From Dokdonia sp. (GTDB taxonomy: Bacteria; Bacteroidota; Bacteroidia; Flavobacteriales; Flavobacteriaceae), in assembly GCA_020630915.1 (NCBI GenBank), contig JAHDIF010000001.1, positions 62,001-126,000 on the forward strand: 64,000 nucleotides of DNA, written 5' to 3'. Positions 1 through 8,342 of the stretch are shown here, piece after piece. Under the pieces are notes generated by a model. That model was not told the DNA's origin and did no database searches. It saw only the letters and a program-made list of their open reading frames with translations. How positions within the stretch are numbered: the stretch's first letter is position 1; each line of letters begins with the position of its first letter. The position numbers and the translations under genes are program-made.

Positions 1-2
1 TT

Positions 3-404
3 GCTCAGAGTATTGCCGGAGTGAGCTTAAATGTTCCCATCTTTAGCTCTGGAATGCGCAATGCTAAAACCGCAAAAGCCAAGATAGCACTAGAGCAAGC
101 TACTTCAGATCTTGAAAATACCATACAACAGATAGAACTCGCTTTCGCGAAAGCAAAAAACGACCACGAATTTGCCATAAATACTTTTCAAAACAAAAAG
201 GACAACCTAGCTCTTGCCGAACGCATCGAAAACAAAAATCGAATCAAATTTCAAGAAGGTGTAGGCTCTAGTTTTGATTTAAGGCAAGCCCAAACACAAC
301 TATACGGAATACAACAAGAAGTATTACAATCTATGCTCAACATTGTAACCACAAAAGCCGAATTAGAAACGGTCCTCAATACACCTAATTATAGTAGTAA
401 GTAG
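3..404 (+). CDS. TolC-family outer membrane efflux protein, C-terminal part
   Basis: The reading frame is open from the left edge, so this is the C-terminal part of a longer gene. The visible ~133 residues start with a hydrophobic strand and the phrase NVPIFSSGMRNAKTAKAK, then long amphipathic helices and the motif GVGSSFDLRQAQTQL, typical of the second repeat of TolC-type outer-membrane channels (OEP family). The fusion protein and RND pump genes follow on the same strand, so it should be the outer-membrane exit duct of that tripartite pump. A GCTTTCGCGAAAGC palindrome lies inside the gene at 141 and is read as AFAKA. Family assignment is firm; substrate is unknown. Confidence 0.85.
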   Translation, partial: AQSIAGVSLNVPIFSSGMRNAKTAKAKIALEQATSDLENTIQQIELAFAKAKNDHEFAINTFQNKKDNLALAERIENKNRIKFQEGVGSSFDLRQAQTQLYGIQQEVLQSMLNIVTTKAELETVLNTPNYSSK

Positions 405-410
405 GATGGG

Positions 411-462
411 GAGTTGAGGAGTTGAGGAGTTGAGGAGTTGAGGAGTTTAGGAGTTTAGGAGT
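411..462. repeat. 8-bp tandem repeat between tolC-like gene and four-helix-bundle gene
   Basis: Six full units and a half unit: four of GAGTTGAG, two of GAGTTTAG, then GAGT. It begins 7 nt after the tolC-like stop codon. With an 8-bp period and a TGA in each of the first four units, the array puts a stop codon in every plus-strand frame. Confidence 0.9.
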
Positions 463-487
463 AAAAATTAAAACATTAGATGAAAGA

Positions 488-850
488 ATGAAAATATTTG
501 GGTTTGAAAAATTGAGCGTCTGGCAAAAAGCGCGCGTGCTTTCTAAAGTAATTTATGAAGAAACACAGTCCTTCCCTGCAGATGAAAGATTTGGTCTTGT
601 AAGCCAGATGCGTCGTTGTGCCATCTCCATATCATCTAACATAGCTGAAGGCTCTGGAAGACATACATCAAAAGATAAAGCCAGATTTACAGAAATATCT
701 TACGGCTCTGCACTAGAGTTATTAAATCAAGTCATTTTATGTAATGACCTCAATTTTATTTCTCCAGAAAAATATCATCATATAAGACAATCTATTTCAG
801 AGATCACCGCAATGCTTGATGGATTGCATAAATCCCAACTTAAACAGTAA
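488..850 (+). CDS. Four-helix-bundle protein (S23 / 23S rRNA intervening-sequence family)
   Basis: A 120-residue all-helical protein. FEKLSVWQKARVLSKVIYE, then RFGLVSQMRRCAISISSNIA followed by EGSGR, is the signature of the four-helix-bundle family first described from ORFs in spirochaete 23S rRNA intervening sequences (TIGR02436-like). The biochemical role is unknown. The length is normal and the frame intact. It sits between the tolC-like gene and the membrane-fusion gene of an efflux operon, a place where no such protein is expected, and short 8-bp tandem repeats lie on both sides. I infer a later insertion. The family call is secure; the cellular role is not known. Confidence 0.85.
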   Translation: MKIFGFEKLSVWQKARVLSKVIYEETQSFPADERFGLVSQMRRCAISISSNIAEGSGRHTSKDKARFTEISYGSALELLNQVILCNDLNFISPEKYHHIRQSISEITAMLDGLHKSQLKQ

Positions 851-874
851 CATATGAAAATTAACGCTCAACAT

Positions 875-896
875 ATCGACTCATCGACTCATCGAC
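875..896. repeat. 8-bp tandem repeat upstream of membrane-fusion gene
   Basis: ATCGACTC repeated 2.75 times between the four-helix-bundle gene and the membrane-fusion gene. The unit differs from the array at 411-462 but has the same 8-bp period. It lies in the leader of the next gene if the lipoprotein start at 926 is correct. Confidence 0.8.
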
Positions 897-925
897 AAAA
901 TTTCTTCCAACAAAAATCAACCAAT

Positions 926-2095
926 ATGAAATTTGCCATTTTATTAACCCTTTCAGCTGCTCTACTTGGCTCTTGCAGCGGCGACCACACCCAATCCACA
1001 GAAGCAATTATAGCATCAGAAAATGTAGAAGCTCTTCAAAATAAAAAAGCCGAACTCAATGCATCTGCAGCGACTATTAAGGAAGAACTTGCACAAATAG
1101 AAAAAGCACTCGAGACCCTAAATCCTGCAGAGAAAAAAGAGGTTCTTGTGACTACAGCTATGGTTAAAGATACACTGTTCAATCATTTTGTAGAGATACA
1201 AGGTAGCGTTGATACCAAACAAAATGTACTAGTATATCCAGAATATCAAGGTACTTTACTCAGAGTAAATGTAAAAAAAGGACAGCGCGTTTCTAAAGGG
1301 CAAACACTTGCTAGTATAGACGACGGGGGACTAGGAAGCCAAGTAGCACAACTAGAAACCCAAGAGGCGTTGGCAAAAACCACCTTTGAAAGACAGCAAC
1401 GTCTATGGAACCAGAAGATAGGATCTGAGATTCAATTCTTACAAGCAAAGACACAGTACGAGTCTGCACAAAATATGGTCAAGCAAATGAAAAGCCAGCT
1501 AGGCAGAACGGTGGTAAAAGCTCCTTTCTCTGGTGTAATAGATGATGTGATTACAGAACAAGGTACCGTCGTAGCCCCAGGAATGCCTCTTTTTAGAATT
1601 GTCAATCTGAGCAATATGTATGTAAGCGCAGAAGTACCAGAAACCTACCTCAAGACCATTCAAAAAGGAAAAGACGTGAGCGTTTATTTTCCAGTATTGG
1701 ATGAAACCGTGGAGACCACTATAAGACAAGCAGGAGATTACATCAACCCTGCTAACAGAAGTTTCCCAATAGAAATAGATGTGCCAAACAAAAAAGGAAA
1801 CATCAAACCTAACCTTACCGCGAGACTCTCCATCAATGATTATACATCAGATAACGCCATTTTAATCCCTCTCAATGTGATTAATGAAAATGCCGAAGGT
1901 GAGCAGTATGTGTATACAGCTTTCGCGAAAGCGGAAGACAACACCACCGTAGCAAAACAGCAAATCATAACTACAGGACTTTCGCAAGGAGATAAGATAG
2001 AGGTTCTCACAGGACTTAAAGCGGGAGACCAGATTATTGTGGAGGGAGCACGATCTGTAAAAGACGATCAAGAAGTAAAAATCTTAACGTACTAA
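926..2095 (+). CDS. RND efflux periplasmic adaptor (membrane fusion) lipoprotein
   Basis: Periplasmic adaptor of a tripartite RND pump, 389 residues from this start. I chose ATG 926 rather than ATG 854 because it yields a proper SPII signal, MKFAILLTLSAALLGSCSG, with lipobox LGSC; the earlier start would add 24 residues read through the tandem repeat. A coiled coil (about residues 25-60) is followed by a biotinyl-lipoyl-like half (LLRVNVKKGQRVSKGQTL), a helical hairpin, the second lipoyl half (VVKAPFSGVIDDV) and beta-barrel domains. The RND pump starts 4 nt after the stop codon, so they are co-transcribed. A GCTTTCGCGAAAGC copy lies at 1919. Confidence 0.92.
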   Translation: MKFAILLTLSAALLGSCSGDHTQSTEAIIASENVEALQNKKAELNASAATIKEELAQIEKALETLNPAEKKEVLVTTAMVKDTLFNHFVEIQGSVDTKQNVLVYPEYQGTLLRVNVKKGQRVSKGQTLASIDDGGLGSQVAQLETQEALAKTTFERQQRLWNQKIGSEIQFLQAKTQYESAQNMVKQMKSQLGRTVVKAPFSGVIDDVITEQGTVVAPGMPLFRIVNLSNMYVSAEVPETYLKTIQKGKDVSVYFPVLDETVETTIRQAGDYINPANRSFPIEIDVPNKKGNIKPNLTARLSINDYTSDNAILIPLNVINENAEGEQYVYTAFAKAEDNTTVAKQQIITTGLSQGDKIEVLTGLKAGDQIIVEGARSVKDDQEVKILTY

Positions 2096-2099
2096 GACT

Positions 2100-5000
2100 A
2101 TGAACGCAAAGAAACAAAAGAAAGTAGATAAGGAATTTGGCTTAGCAAGTTGGGCCATAGATAATCCCACTATTATCTATGTATTGATGGGACTATTTCT
2201 TGTGCTTGGTATGAGCGCTTACTTAGGAATGGCTCGTGAGAACTTCCCAGAAATAAACGAAACCAAAATTTATATATCTGCACCCTACCCCGGTAACACG
2301 GCAGAAGATATAGAACGTCTTATTGTAGACCCTCTAGAAGACAAACTTCAAAATCTCTCTGGCGTTGTAGAAGTGCTGTCTACTTCTCAAGAAGATTATG
2401 CCATCATCACTGTAGAGTTTGATTACAAGATGGATGTGCAAGTCGCAAAGCAGCGCGTTAAAGACGAGGTAGACTCTCAAACCGCAAACGAAGACTGGCC
2501 CACCTTTAATGGTGCAAAAGTAGAGCCTAATGTCTTTGACCTAAGTATCTCAGAAGAGACTCCTATTCTTAATGTAAACGTTTCTGGAAATTACCCTGTA
2601 GATAAGCTTAAAGACTATGCTGAGTATCTACAAGATGAAATCGAAAGTCTTAAAGAAATAAAGGAAGCGACTATACGTGGTGCGCAAGAGCGTGAGGTAG
2701 AAGTTGCTGTAGACATCTACAAAATGATGGCTGCCAAAGTCAATTTTGACAACGTACTAGGCGCTATTAGTAATGGTAATATGACGCTCTCTGCAGGAAA
2801 TCTAGTTTCCAGCGGACAACGTCGTAACATACGTATATTAGGTGAAATACAAACTCCAGAAGAACTTGAAAACTTTGTGGTAAAATCAGAAAACGGCGCG
2901 GTATACCTTAAAGATATTGCAACAGTAACGTTTACAGAAGAAGATAAAACTACATATGCACGTGACCTCACCCTAGAAAAAGGAGAGTCTGTAGATGATG
3001 AAAACGTGAGCGAAAGCGTCGTGATGCTGGACGTAAAAAAACGCTCTGGCGAAAATATGATTGAGGCCGTTGAACAAATAACAGAGATCATTAAAAGCGC
3101 AGAGGCTAATGTATTCCCTCCTGATGTAAAAATCACCACCGCAAATGACCAAAGTGCAAAAACGGAGAACCAAGTAAACGACCTGGTAAACAATATCATA
3201 TTCGGGATTATTCTAGTAGTAGGCGTCTTGATGTTTTTCCTAGGATTTAAAAACGCCCTATTTGTTGGTTTTGCGATTCCTATGTCTATGTTCATGAGTT
3301 TTATGATACTCAACTTAATGGGGTATACCATGAACACGATGATCCTTTTTGCCCTTATTATGGGATTAGGAATGCTGGTAGATAACGGTATTGTAGTTGT
3401 GGAGAACGTGTATCGCTTAATGGACGAAGAAGGCATGTCTCGCATAGAGGCTGCAAAAAAAGGAATAGGTGAGATCGCCTTCCCGATTATAATTTCTACC
3501 CTAACCACGGTAGCTGCATTTGTACCACTAGGATTATGGCCAGGATTGATGGGACAGTTTATGATTTATTTCCCCATCACGCTTTCAGTAGTATTAGGAT
3601 CTTCGCTATTTGTAGCGATTTTCATTAACTCGATGCTGGTGTCTAAGTTTATGAAAACGGATGAGAAAACGCTTTCGCGAAAGCTTCTTACTCGCATCTC
3701 CCTTATGATGCTTCCTATTGGACTCTTAATCCTATTTGTAGGCGGACCCGTAAGAGGTTTTGGAACATTAGTATTAGTCACTATCGTCCTGATGTGGGTA
3801 TACAAATATGTACTACACGGTGCTGCCGAAGTTTTCCAGCGTCGCTTTTTAACGTGGTTAGAAAATAGATACAGAAAATTTTTAGGTTGGGCATTAAAAG
3901 GATGGAGACCTTTAGGGTTTGCCTTTGGAATATTTTTTATGCTCATAGCTACTTTTGCAGCCTTTGGTGGTTCCGTAGGAGCTGGACGAACCGCGATAGA
4001 GTTCTTCCCGGACAACAAGCCTAATCAGATTATTACCTATATAGAATACCCAGAAGGTACCGCAATTGAGAAGACAAATGCTATTACTAAAGAGATAGAG
4101 CGTCGTATCTTTAAAGTATTTAACGACGCTCAATATTTAGAAGGATCTGATTATAATGCACTGGTAGAAACATCCGTTTCTCAAGTGGGTGAAGGCGCTG
4201 GAAATCCGCAAACAGACGGCGGAAGCTCAGCCGAAATGCCGCATAGAGCTAAAATTACCGCAACGATGCGAGAGTACAAATTCCGTAATGGCGCAGACAG
4301 TGAAGAACTACGATTTAAGGTACAAGATGCATTAAAAGGAATTTATCCAGGTGTTGTAATTACTGTGGAGAAAGATGCTGCTGGACCACCACAAGGGTAT
4401 CCTATCAACCTTGAATTAGAAGGAAATAATTATGAAGAGTTGATCAGTGCAGCAGAAAAAATGCGCAACTATATCAATGCTCGTAACGTCCCTGGAGTAG
4501 ATGAAATTAAGATTGATGTAAATAGAGGAAAGCCAGGAACACAAGTAATTGTAGATCGTCAGAAAGCAGGAGAACTAGGAGTGGCGGTAGGACAAGTAGG
4601 AATGCAGTTACGTAATGCCATTTTTGGAAGCAAAGCTGGTGTCTATAAAAAGGATGGAGAAGATTATGATATTTACGTGCGTTTTAAAGAAGACCAGCGA
4701 TACAATAATTCTGCATTGTTTAATCAAAATATCATCTTTAGAGATCCTGCTACAGGGCGTATTAAAGAAATACCTGTATCTGCGGTAACGACTACAAAGA
4801 ACACCTCTTCTTTTAGCGCTATTAAACACCGTGATTCTAAACGCGTGGTGACAGTGTATTCTGCACTTGCTGCGGGCTACACAGATGCTGGTGTTGTGGT
4901 TGCCGCTATACAAGAAGAAATGCAAAACTTTACAGACCTCCCTAAAGGAGTAAAAGTAAATTACACAGGGCAGATAGAAGAACAAAACAAAGAAATGGCA

Positions 5001-5681
5001 TTCTTAATGAGTGCATTTTTTGGAGGTCTAGGCTTAATTTTCTTTTTATTGATCTTCCAATTCAGTTCTATCTCAAAGCCAGTCATTATAATGATTGCTA
5101 TTTTTTTAAGCTTTATAGGGGTCTTTGGAGGAATTATAGCCAGTGGCTCCTCATTTGTAATCATTATGACAATGATGGGTATTATATCACTTGCAGGTAT
5201 TGTTGTAAATAATGGGGTAGTATTATTAGACTACACCCAGTTATTGGTAGACCGAAAAGAAGTAGCACAAGGATTAGAAGGCAAACAGATGCTAGATGTA
5301 GCCACCACAAAAGAGGTGATTATAGAAGGAGGACGTGCGCGTCTACGCCCAGTATTACTCACGGCCATCACTACGGTATTGGGGTTAATACCGCTCGCCA
5401 TAGGTATCAATATTGATTTCTTTGGGCTCTTTCAAGAATTTGATGCAGGCATTTATATAGGTGGAGATAACGTTATTTTCTGGGGACCGCTGGCTTGGAC
5501 CGTAATATATGGTCTTATTATAGCCACCTTCTTAACCTTAATCATTGTACCGTTATTATACTATATAGTATATCGTATAAAGTTCTATTTTAGAGGATCT
5601 AAGGCAACAGCGGCACAAGAGCTTGCAGAGGGCTCTTTTGAAGATGATGGTATTGAATTTGCCATTCCAGAGGGAGAGTAA
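2100..5681 (+). CDS. RND-family efflux pump inner-membrane permease
   Basis: Proton-driven AcrB/MdtB-type transporter, 1193 residues, longer than the usual ~1030-1060. It has an N-terminal membrane helix, porter domain, TM2-6, an extra hydrophobic pair (about residues 540-580), a second porter domain and a C-terminal helix bundle. TM4 reads GMLVDNGIVVVENV: the first Asp of the AcrB Asp-Asp pair is kept (residue 428) and the second is Asn. In TM10 the AcrB Lys position is Asn (GIVVNNGVVLLD, residue 1037). Such variants are common in Bacteroidota RND pumps, so I do not read this as inactivation. It ends the operon with the TolC and adaptor genes. The substrate cannot be predicted. A palindrome copy lies at 3671. 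Confidence 0.95.
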   Translation: MNAKKQKKVDKEFGLASWAIDNPTIIYVLMGLFLVLGMSAYLGMARENFPEINETKIYISAPYPGNTAEDIERLIVDPLEDKLQNLSGVVEVLSTSQEDYAIITVEFDYKMDVQVAKQRVKDEVDSQTANEDWPTFNGAKVEPNVFDLSISEETPILNVNVSGNYPVDKLKDYAEYLQDEIESLKEIKEATIRGAQEREVEVAVDIYKMMAAKVNFDNVLGAISNGNMTLSAGNLVSSGQRRNIRILGEIQTPEELENFVVKSENGAVYLKDIATVTFTEEDKTTYARDLTLEKGESVDDENVSESVVMLDVKKRSGENMIEAVEQITEIIKSAEANVFPPDVKITTANDQSAKTENQVNDLVNNIIFGIILVVGVLMFFLGFKNALFVGFAIPMSMFMSFMILNLMGYTMNTMILFALIMGLGMLVDNGIVVVENVYRLMDEEGMSRIEAAKKGIGEIAFPIIISTLTTVAAFVPLGLWPGLMGQFMIYFPITLSVVLGSSLFVAIFINSMLVSKFMKTDEKTLSRKLLTRISLMMLPIGLLILFVGGPVRGFGTLVLVTIVLMWVYKYVLHGAAEVFQRRFLTWLENRYRKFLGWALKGWRPLGFAFGIFFMLIATFAAFGGSVGAGRTAIEFFPDNKPNQIITYIEYPEGTAIEKTNAITKEIERRIFKVFNDAQYLEGSDYNALVETSVSQVGEGAGNPQTDGGSSAEMPHRAKITATMREYKFRNGADSEELRFKVQDALKGIYPGVVITVEKDAAGPPQGYPINLELEGNNYEELISAAEKMRNYINARNVPGVDEIKIDVNRGKPGTQVIVDRQKAGELGVAVGQVGMQLRNAIFGSKAGVYKKDGEDYDIYVRFKEDQRYNNSALFNQNIIFRDPATGRIKEIPVSAVTTTKNTSSFSAIKHRDSKRVVTVYSALAAGYTDAGVVVAAIQEEMQNFTDLPKGVKVNYTGQIEEQNKEMAFLMSAFFGGLGLIFFLLIFQFSSISKPVIIMIAIFLSFIGVFGGIIASGSSFVIIMTMMGIISLAGIVVNNGVVLLDYTQLLVDRKEVAQGLEGKQMLDVATTKEVIIEGGRARLRPVLLTAITTVLGLIPLAIGINIDFFGLFQEFDAGIYIGGDNVIFWGPLAWTVIYGLIIATFLTLIIVPLLYYIVYRIKFYFRGSKATAAQELAEGSFEDDGIEFAIPEGE

Positions 5682-5708
5682 TAAAACAGGCTATATTTTG
5701 TTAATATA

Positions 5709-5843
5709 AAGAGGCTATCTAAAAAGTAATTGTTTTCGTCAAACTGAACTTGTTTCAGTTTCACATAGTTCTGGCACACAGTGTGATGGGATTCCGAAAT
5801 AAATTCGGAATGACGAGTTTTCTAACTTTTTAGATAGCCTCTT
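5709..5843. repeat. Composite inverted repeat (terminator arms around REP-like hairpins)
   Basis: Outer 19-bp arms AAGAGGCTATCTAAAAAGT (5709-5727) and its exact reverse complement (5825-5843), followed by a T run. Between them lie smaller hairpins: AAACTGA...TCAGTTT, CACAC-A-GTGTG and ATTCCGAA-ATAAA-TTCGGAAT followed by TGACG. The outer arms resemble the compact terminator at 25046-25079. It lies downstream of the RND gene and may act as its terminator. Confidence 0.8.
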
Positions 5844-5932
5844 TTTTAACACAAAGAAGATTCCTTTAACACCTTGTTAGCTATTTAAAATTTTCATTTT
5901 CTGTACATTATAGGAAAACAAAAAAATAGAAA

Positions 5933-6433
5933 ATGAAAAATTATGCACTCCCCATTAGATATGGGATCGCCATGGGCGGATTACTCATAGGTTACTTTTT
6001 AATTATTGCGCTTTTTGACTGGCATACCAATCCACTATTTAGCCTCTTTAATGGTGTTATTACTGGATTCGGTATTTACGAAGCCGTAAAAGGAATAAAG
6101 CTCCGTAAAGGAAATTCCTTCTCTTATGGAGACGGGTTCACGACTGGAGTTGTATCTGGATTTATTGCAACCCTTATGTTCACAGCTTTCTTTGGCCTAT
6201 ATGCAGGTAACATAGCACCCACTTTTCTTGAAAATCTTGTAGGTCCTTGGAACGGTACCACCAGCCTTGGTGCTACAATTTTCACAGTAGCCATAGGAGG
6301 ATTTGCAACTTCTATTGTACTTACGCTCTCCCTAATGCAACTTTTTAAACCCACGTGGAATGCTCACGGATATTCGGCTAAAGAAGTCATTCAGGCGATG
6401 AAAAAGCATGAAGCTCGTGAAGCAAATGCATAA
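5933..6433 (+). CDS. DUF4199 family integral membrane protein
   Basis: A 166-residue protein with four predicted membrane helices (about residues 10-30, 34-52, 70-92 and 108-132). The spacing of helices and the segment KGNSFSYGDGFTTGVVSGF match the DUF4199 family of Bacteroidota, whose function is unknown. The frame is intact and of normal length. It stands alone between the composite repeat and the rplU promoter, and a GCTTTCGCGAAAGC palindrome begins one base after its stop codon. Family recognition is good; nothing can be said about function. Confidence 0.8.
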   Translation: MKNYALPIRYGIAMGGLLIGYFLIIALFDWHTNPLFSLFNGVITGFGIYEAVKGIKLRKGNSFSYGDGFTTGVVSGFIATLMFTAFFGLYAGNIAPTFLENLVGPWNGTTSLGATIFTVAIGGFATSIVLTLSLMQLFKPTWNAHGYSAKEVIQAMKKHEAREANA

Positions 6434-6434
6434 A

Positions 6435-6448
6435 GCTTTCGCGAAAGC
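6435..6448. repeat. GCTTTCGCGAAAGC palindrome
   Basis: Exact 14-bp palindrome one base after the stop codon of the DUF4199 gene. One of seven exact intergenic copies in the window. Confidence 0.95.
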
Positions 6449-6467
6449 GTAAAAAATCAATTCAACC

Positions 6468-6498
6468 TTTGTAAATTAATAGATTAGCGATATATTTG
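6468..6498 (+). promoter_or_regulatory. Bacteroidota-type promoter for rplU-rpmA
   Basis: TTTG at 6468-6471 and TATATTTG at 6491-6498 are separated by 19 nt and match the Bacteroidota -33 TTTG / -7 TAnnTTTG consensus. A leader of roughly 50 nt would precede rplU. Confidence 0.7.
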
Positions 6499-6558
6499 CA
6501 CCCGCTTAAACCGAAAGGTGACGGCATTTTAATTAATAATAACTAGTAATTAATCGCT

Positions 6559-7272
6559 ATGTACGCAATTGTAGAGATAGCAGGGCAGCAATTTAAAGTT
6601 GCAAAAGACCAGAAAGTCTTTGTACACCGTCTGTCTACCGATGAAGGGAAAAAAGTGTCTTTTGACAATGTTCTTTTAATTGGAGACGGTGACAATGTTA
6701 CTATCGGCGCCCCGGCTATAGACGGAGCTCAAGTAGGAGCTAAAGTCTTAAGACACCTTAAAGGTGACAAAGTAATCGTTTTCAAAAAGAAAAGACGTAA
6801 AGGATACCGTAAGAAAAATGGACACCGCCACTCTCTTTCTGAAATCGTAATTGAAAGCATCGTGGCTTCGGGCGCCAAAAAGGCGGCCAAATCCTCAAAT
6901 GAGGGAGCTAAAAAAGCAGCACCAAAAAAGGAGACTAAAAAAGCTGAACCAAAAGCAGCAACTCCTAAGAAAGAGGCAGCTCCAAAGGCAGTAGCTAAGA
7001 AAGCTCCAGCTAAGAAAGCTTCTTCTAAAGGAGACGATCTTAAGAAAATTGAAGGAATCGGGCCAAAAATCGCTCAGACTCTTACAGATGCTGGTGTTGC
7101 AACATTTGCACAACTTGCAAAAACAGATGCAGCAAAAATTTCTGAAATCATCGCAGGTGTACGTGGAAATCACGTGACAGACACTTGGCCTAAGCAAGCA
7201 GAACTTGCTGCAGAAGGAAAGTGGGATGAGCTTAAGAAATGGCAAGACGAATTAGATGGTGGTAAGGCTTAA
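6559..7272 (+). CDS. rplU: 50S ribosomal protein L21 with C-terminal HhH-like extension
   Basis: Large-subunit ribosomal protein. Residues 1-105 are ordinary L21 (MYAIVEIAGQQFKVAKDQ at the start, FKKKRRKGYRKKNGHRH near the end). A lysine/alanine-rich linker (about 108-155, several AKKA-type units) follows. The C-terminal ~75 residues (DDLKKIEGIGPKIAQTLTDA, TFAQLAKTDAAKISEI) form a helix-hairpin-helix-type domain resembling those of DNA-binding proteins and the L21/unknown-domain fusions of other flavobacteria. L21 alone is about 103 residues; this protein has 237. Co-transcribed with rpmA. The fusion is intact; the role of the added domain is unknown. Confidence 0.95.
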   Translation: MYAIVEIAGQQFKVAKDQKVFVHRLSTDEGKKVSFDNVLLIGDGDNVTIGAPAIDGAQVGAKVLRHLKGDKVIVFKKKRRKGYRKKNGHRHSLSEIVIESIVASGAKKAAKSSNEGAKKAAPKKETKKAEPKAATPKKEAAPKAVAKKAPAKKASSKGDDLKKIEGIGPKIAQTLTDAGVATFAQLAKTDAAKISEIIAGVRGNHVTDTWPKQAELAAEGKWDELKKWQDELDGGKA

Positions 7273-7298
7273 TAACCTATCTACCTAAGTTTAATAAG

Positions 7299-7318
7299 AT
7301 TCCCGCCTCTGCGGGAAT
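7299..7318 (+). repeat. REP-like hairpin just before rpmA
   Basis: Perfect 8-bp stem ATTCCCGC-CTCT-GCGGGAAT ending 14 nt before the rpmA ATG. A close variant sits at the same distance before groEL (23307-23326) with a compensated base-pair change. Confidence 0.8.
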
Positions 7319-7332
7319 GAAAAAAGAACAAA

Positions 7333-7593
7333 ATGGCACATAAAAAAGGAGTTGGTAGTTCTAAAAACGGTCGTGAATCTCAGTCGAAACGCTTAGGTGT
7401 TAAGATTTTTGGAGGTCAGGCTGCAATAGCAGGGAACATCATCGTACGTCAAAGAGGAAATACACATCACCCAGGTGAAAACGTGTATGGTGGAAAAGAT
7501 CACACACTTCACGCAAAAGTGGATGGTGTTGTAAAATTCACTAAAAAGAAAGACAACAAGTCTTATGTTTCTGTAGTACCATTTGAAGCATAA
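7333..7593 (+). CDS. rpmA: 50S ribosomal protein L27
   Basis: An 86-residue large-subunit protein located near the peptidyl-transferase centre. [20 protein letters not shown] at the N terminus and [20 protein letters not shown] in the middle are the L27 hallmarks. The start gives the direct MAHKK form, without the cleaved N-terminal extension of Firmicutes. It follows rplU in the usual order, with a 60-nt spacer that contains a hairpin 14 nt before the ATG. A strong terminator follows at 7625, so rplU-rpmA should be a two-gene unit. Confidence 0.98.
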   Translation: MAHKKGVGSSKNGRESQSKRLGVKIFGGQAAIAGNIIVRQRGNTHHPGENVYGGKDHTLHAKVDGVVKFTKKKDNKSYVSVVPFEA

Positions 7594-7624
7594 ATCAAGA
7601 GAATTTCTTTTCAAGAATATAAGA

Positions 7625-7652
7625 AACCCTATCACATTGATAGGGTTTTTTG
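7625..7652 (+). terminator. Rho-independent terminator after rpmA
   Basis: Stem AACCCTATCA / TGATAGGGTT with a 3-nt loop, followed by a T run. Confidence 0.85.
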
Positions 7653-7699
7653 CTTACCAGTTGTTTTATAAATGAGAGAAACAAATTACTCCTTAGAAT

Positions 7700-8248
7700 A
7701 TGAAAAAAGTCATTTACCTCTTATTAATAGCACTTCTGCAATCTTGTTTTCCCGTGAGTATCGCTCCCAACTTAGAAAAAGGAGAATTATTTGAAGCTTG
7801 TAAATTCAAGAAACAATTACCTAATCAGTATTCTTACATCTTCACAGACCCGAAAGATGCTAACGAATTTTACTATTTTATAAGTTCAAAATTCCCTTCT
7901 AATGAAGACGGTGATTCCGAAACTAATGTTCCTGTTTTTATAAAAGATAGACAGTATTTTGTGACATTTTATGAAACAGAAAAATCATCAAAAGCCGTAA
8001 ATCTACTTCCTATGTTTACAAATGGTGTTTTAGAAAAAAATAATATTCCCTTAAGAACAGACCAACCTTTTATATTAAGAGACGGCACTTGGTATATTGC
8101 ACTTATTATTACAGATGAAGACTATAACGATGCCCTTTCACCATCGTATAATCATCATAATGACGTTATGCAATTTTCACGTTCTTTACAAAACGAATAC
8201 CTAATTACAAACAATTACAATAGTCTACTTTTAAAAGAGACAAAGTAA
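7700..8248 (+). CDS. Hypothetical lipoprotein
   Basis: A 182-residue protein of unknown function. The N terminus MKKVIYLLLIALLQSCFPVS has a charged start, hydrophobic core and lipobox LLQSC, so it should be an SPII lipoprotein. The rest is soluble, mixed alpha/beta, with no motif I recognise; aromatic and acidic residues are common (NEFYYFISSKFPSNEDGD). It lies alone between the rpmA terminator and a convergent minus-strand gene. Intact signal and codon usage like its neighbours support a real gene. Confidence 0.7.
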   Translation: MKKVIYLLLIALLQSCFPVSIAPNLEKGELFEACKFKKQLPNQYSYIFTDPKDANEFYYFISSKFPSNEDGDSETNVPVFIKDRQYFVTFYETEKSSKAVNLLPMFTNGVLEKNNIPLRTDQPFILRDGTWYIALIITDEDYNDALSPSYNHHNDVMQFSRSLQNEYLITNNYNSLLLKETK

Positions 8249-8325
8249 AGTAATAGTTTTATGCTTTAACCTTGATATCTTCTTTAAGTAATGTGCTCGC
8301 CCACAGGTAGGTCACATTAGATCTA

Positions 8326-8338
8326 TTTCGCGAAAGCG
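8326..8338. repeat. Degenerate copy of the palindrome
   Basis: TTTCGCGAAAGCG: the core and right arm are intact while the left arm GC is replaced by TA. It lies between two convergent genes, just past the end of the minus-strand gene. Confidence 0.7.
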
Positions 8339-8342
8339 TTAT

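Noticed and set aside
411-462. Possible CRISPR array
   Set aside because: Units are 8 bp, directly adjacent and without spacers; a simple tandem repeat. The same holds for 19657-19700.
2717-3508. Minus-strand open frame of 263 codons inside the RND gene
   Set aside because: Shadow of a long, strongly coding plus-strand gene; the translation is Ile/Ser/Thr-rich without any family motif.
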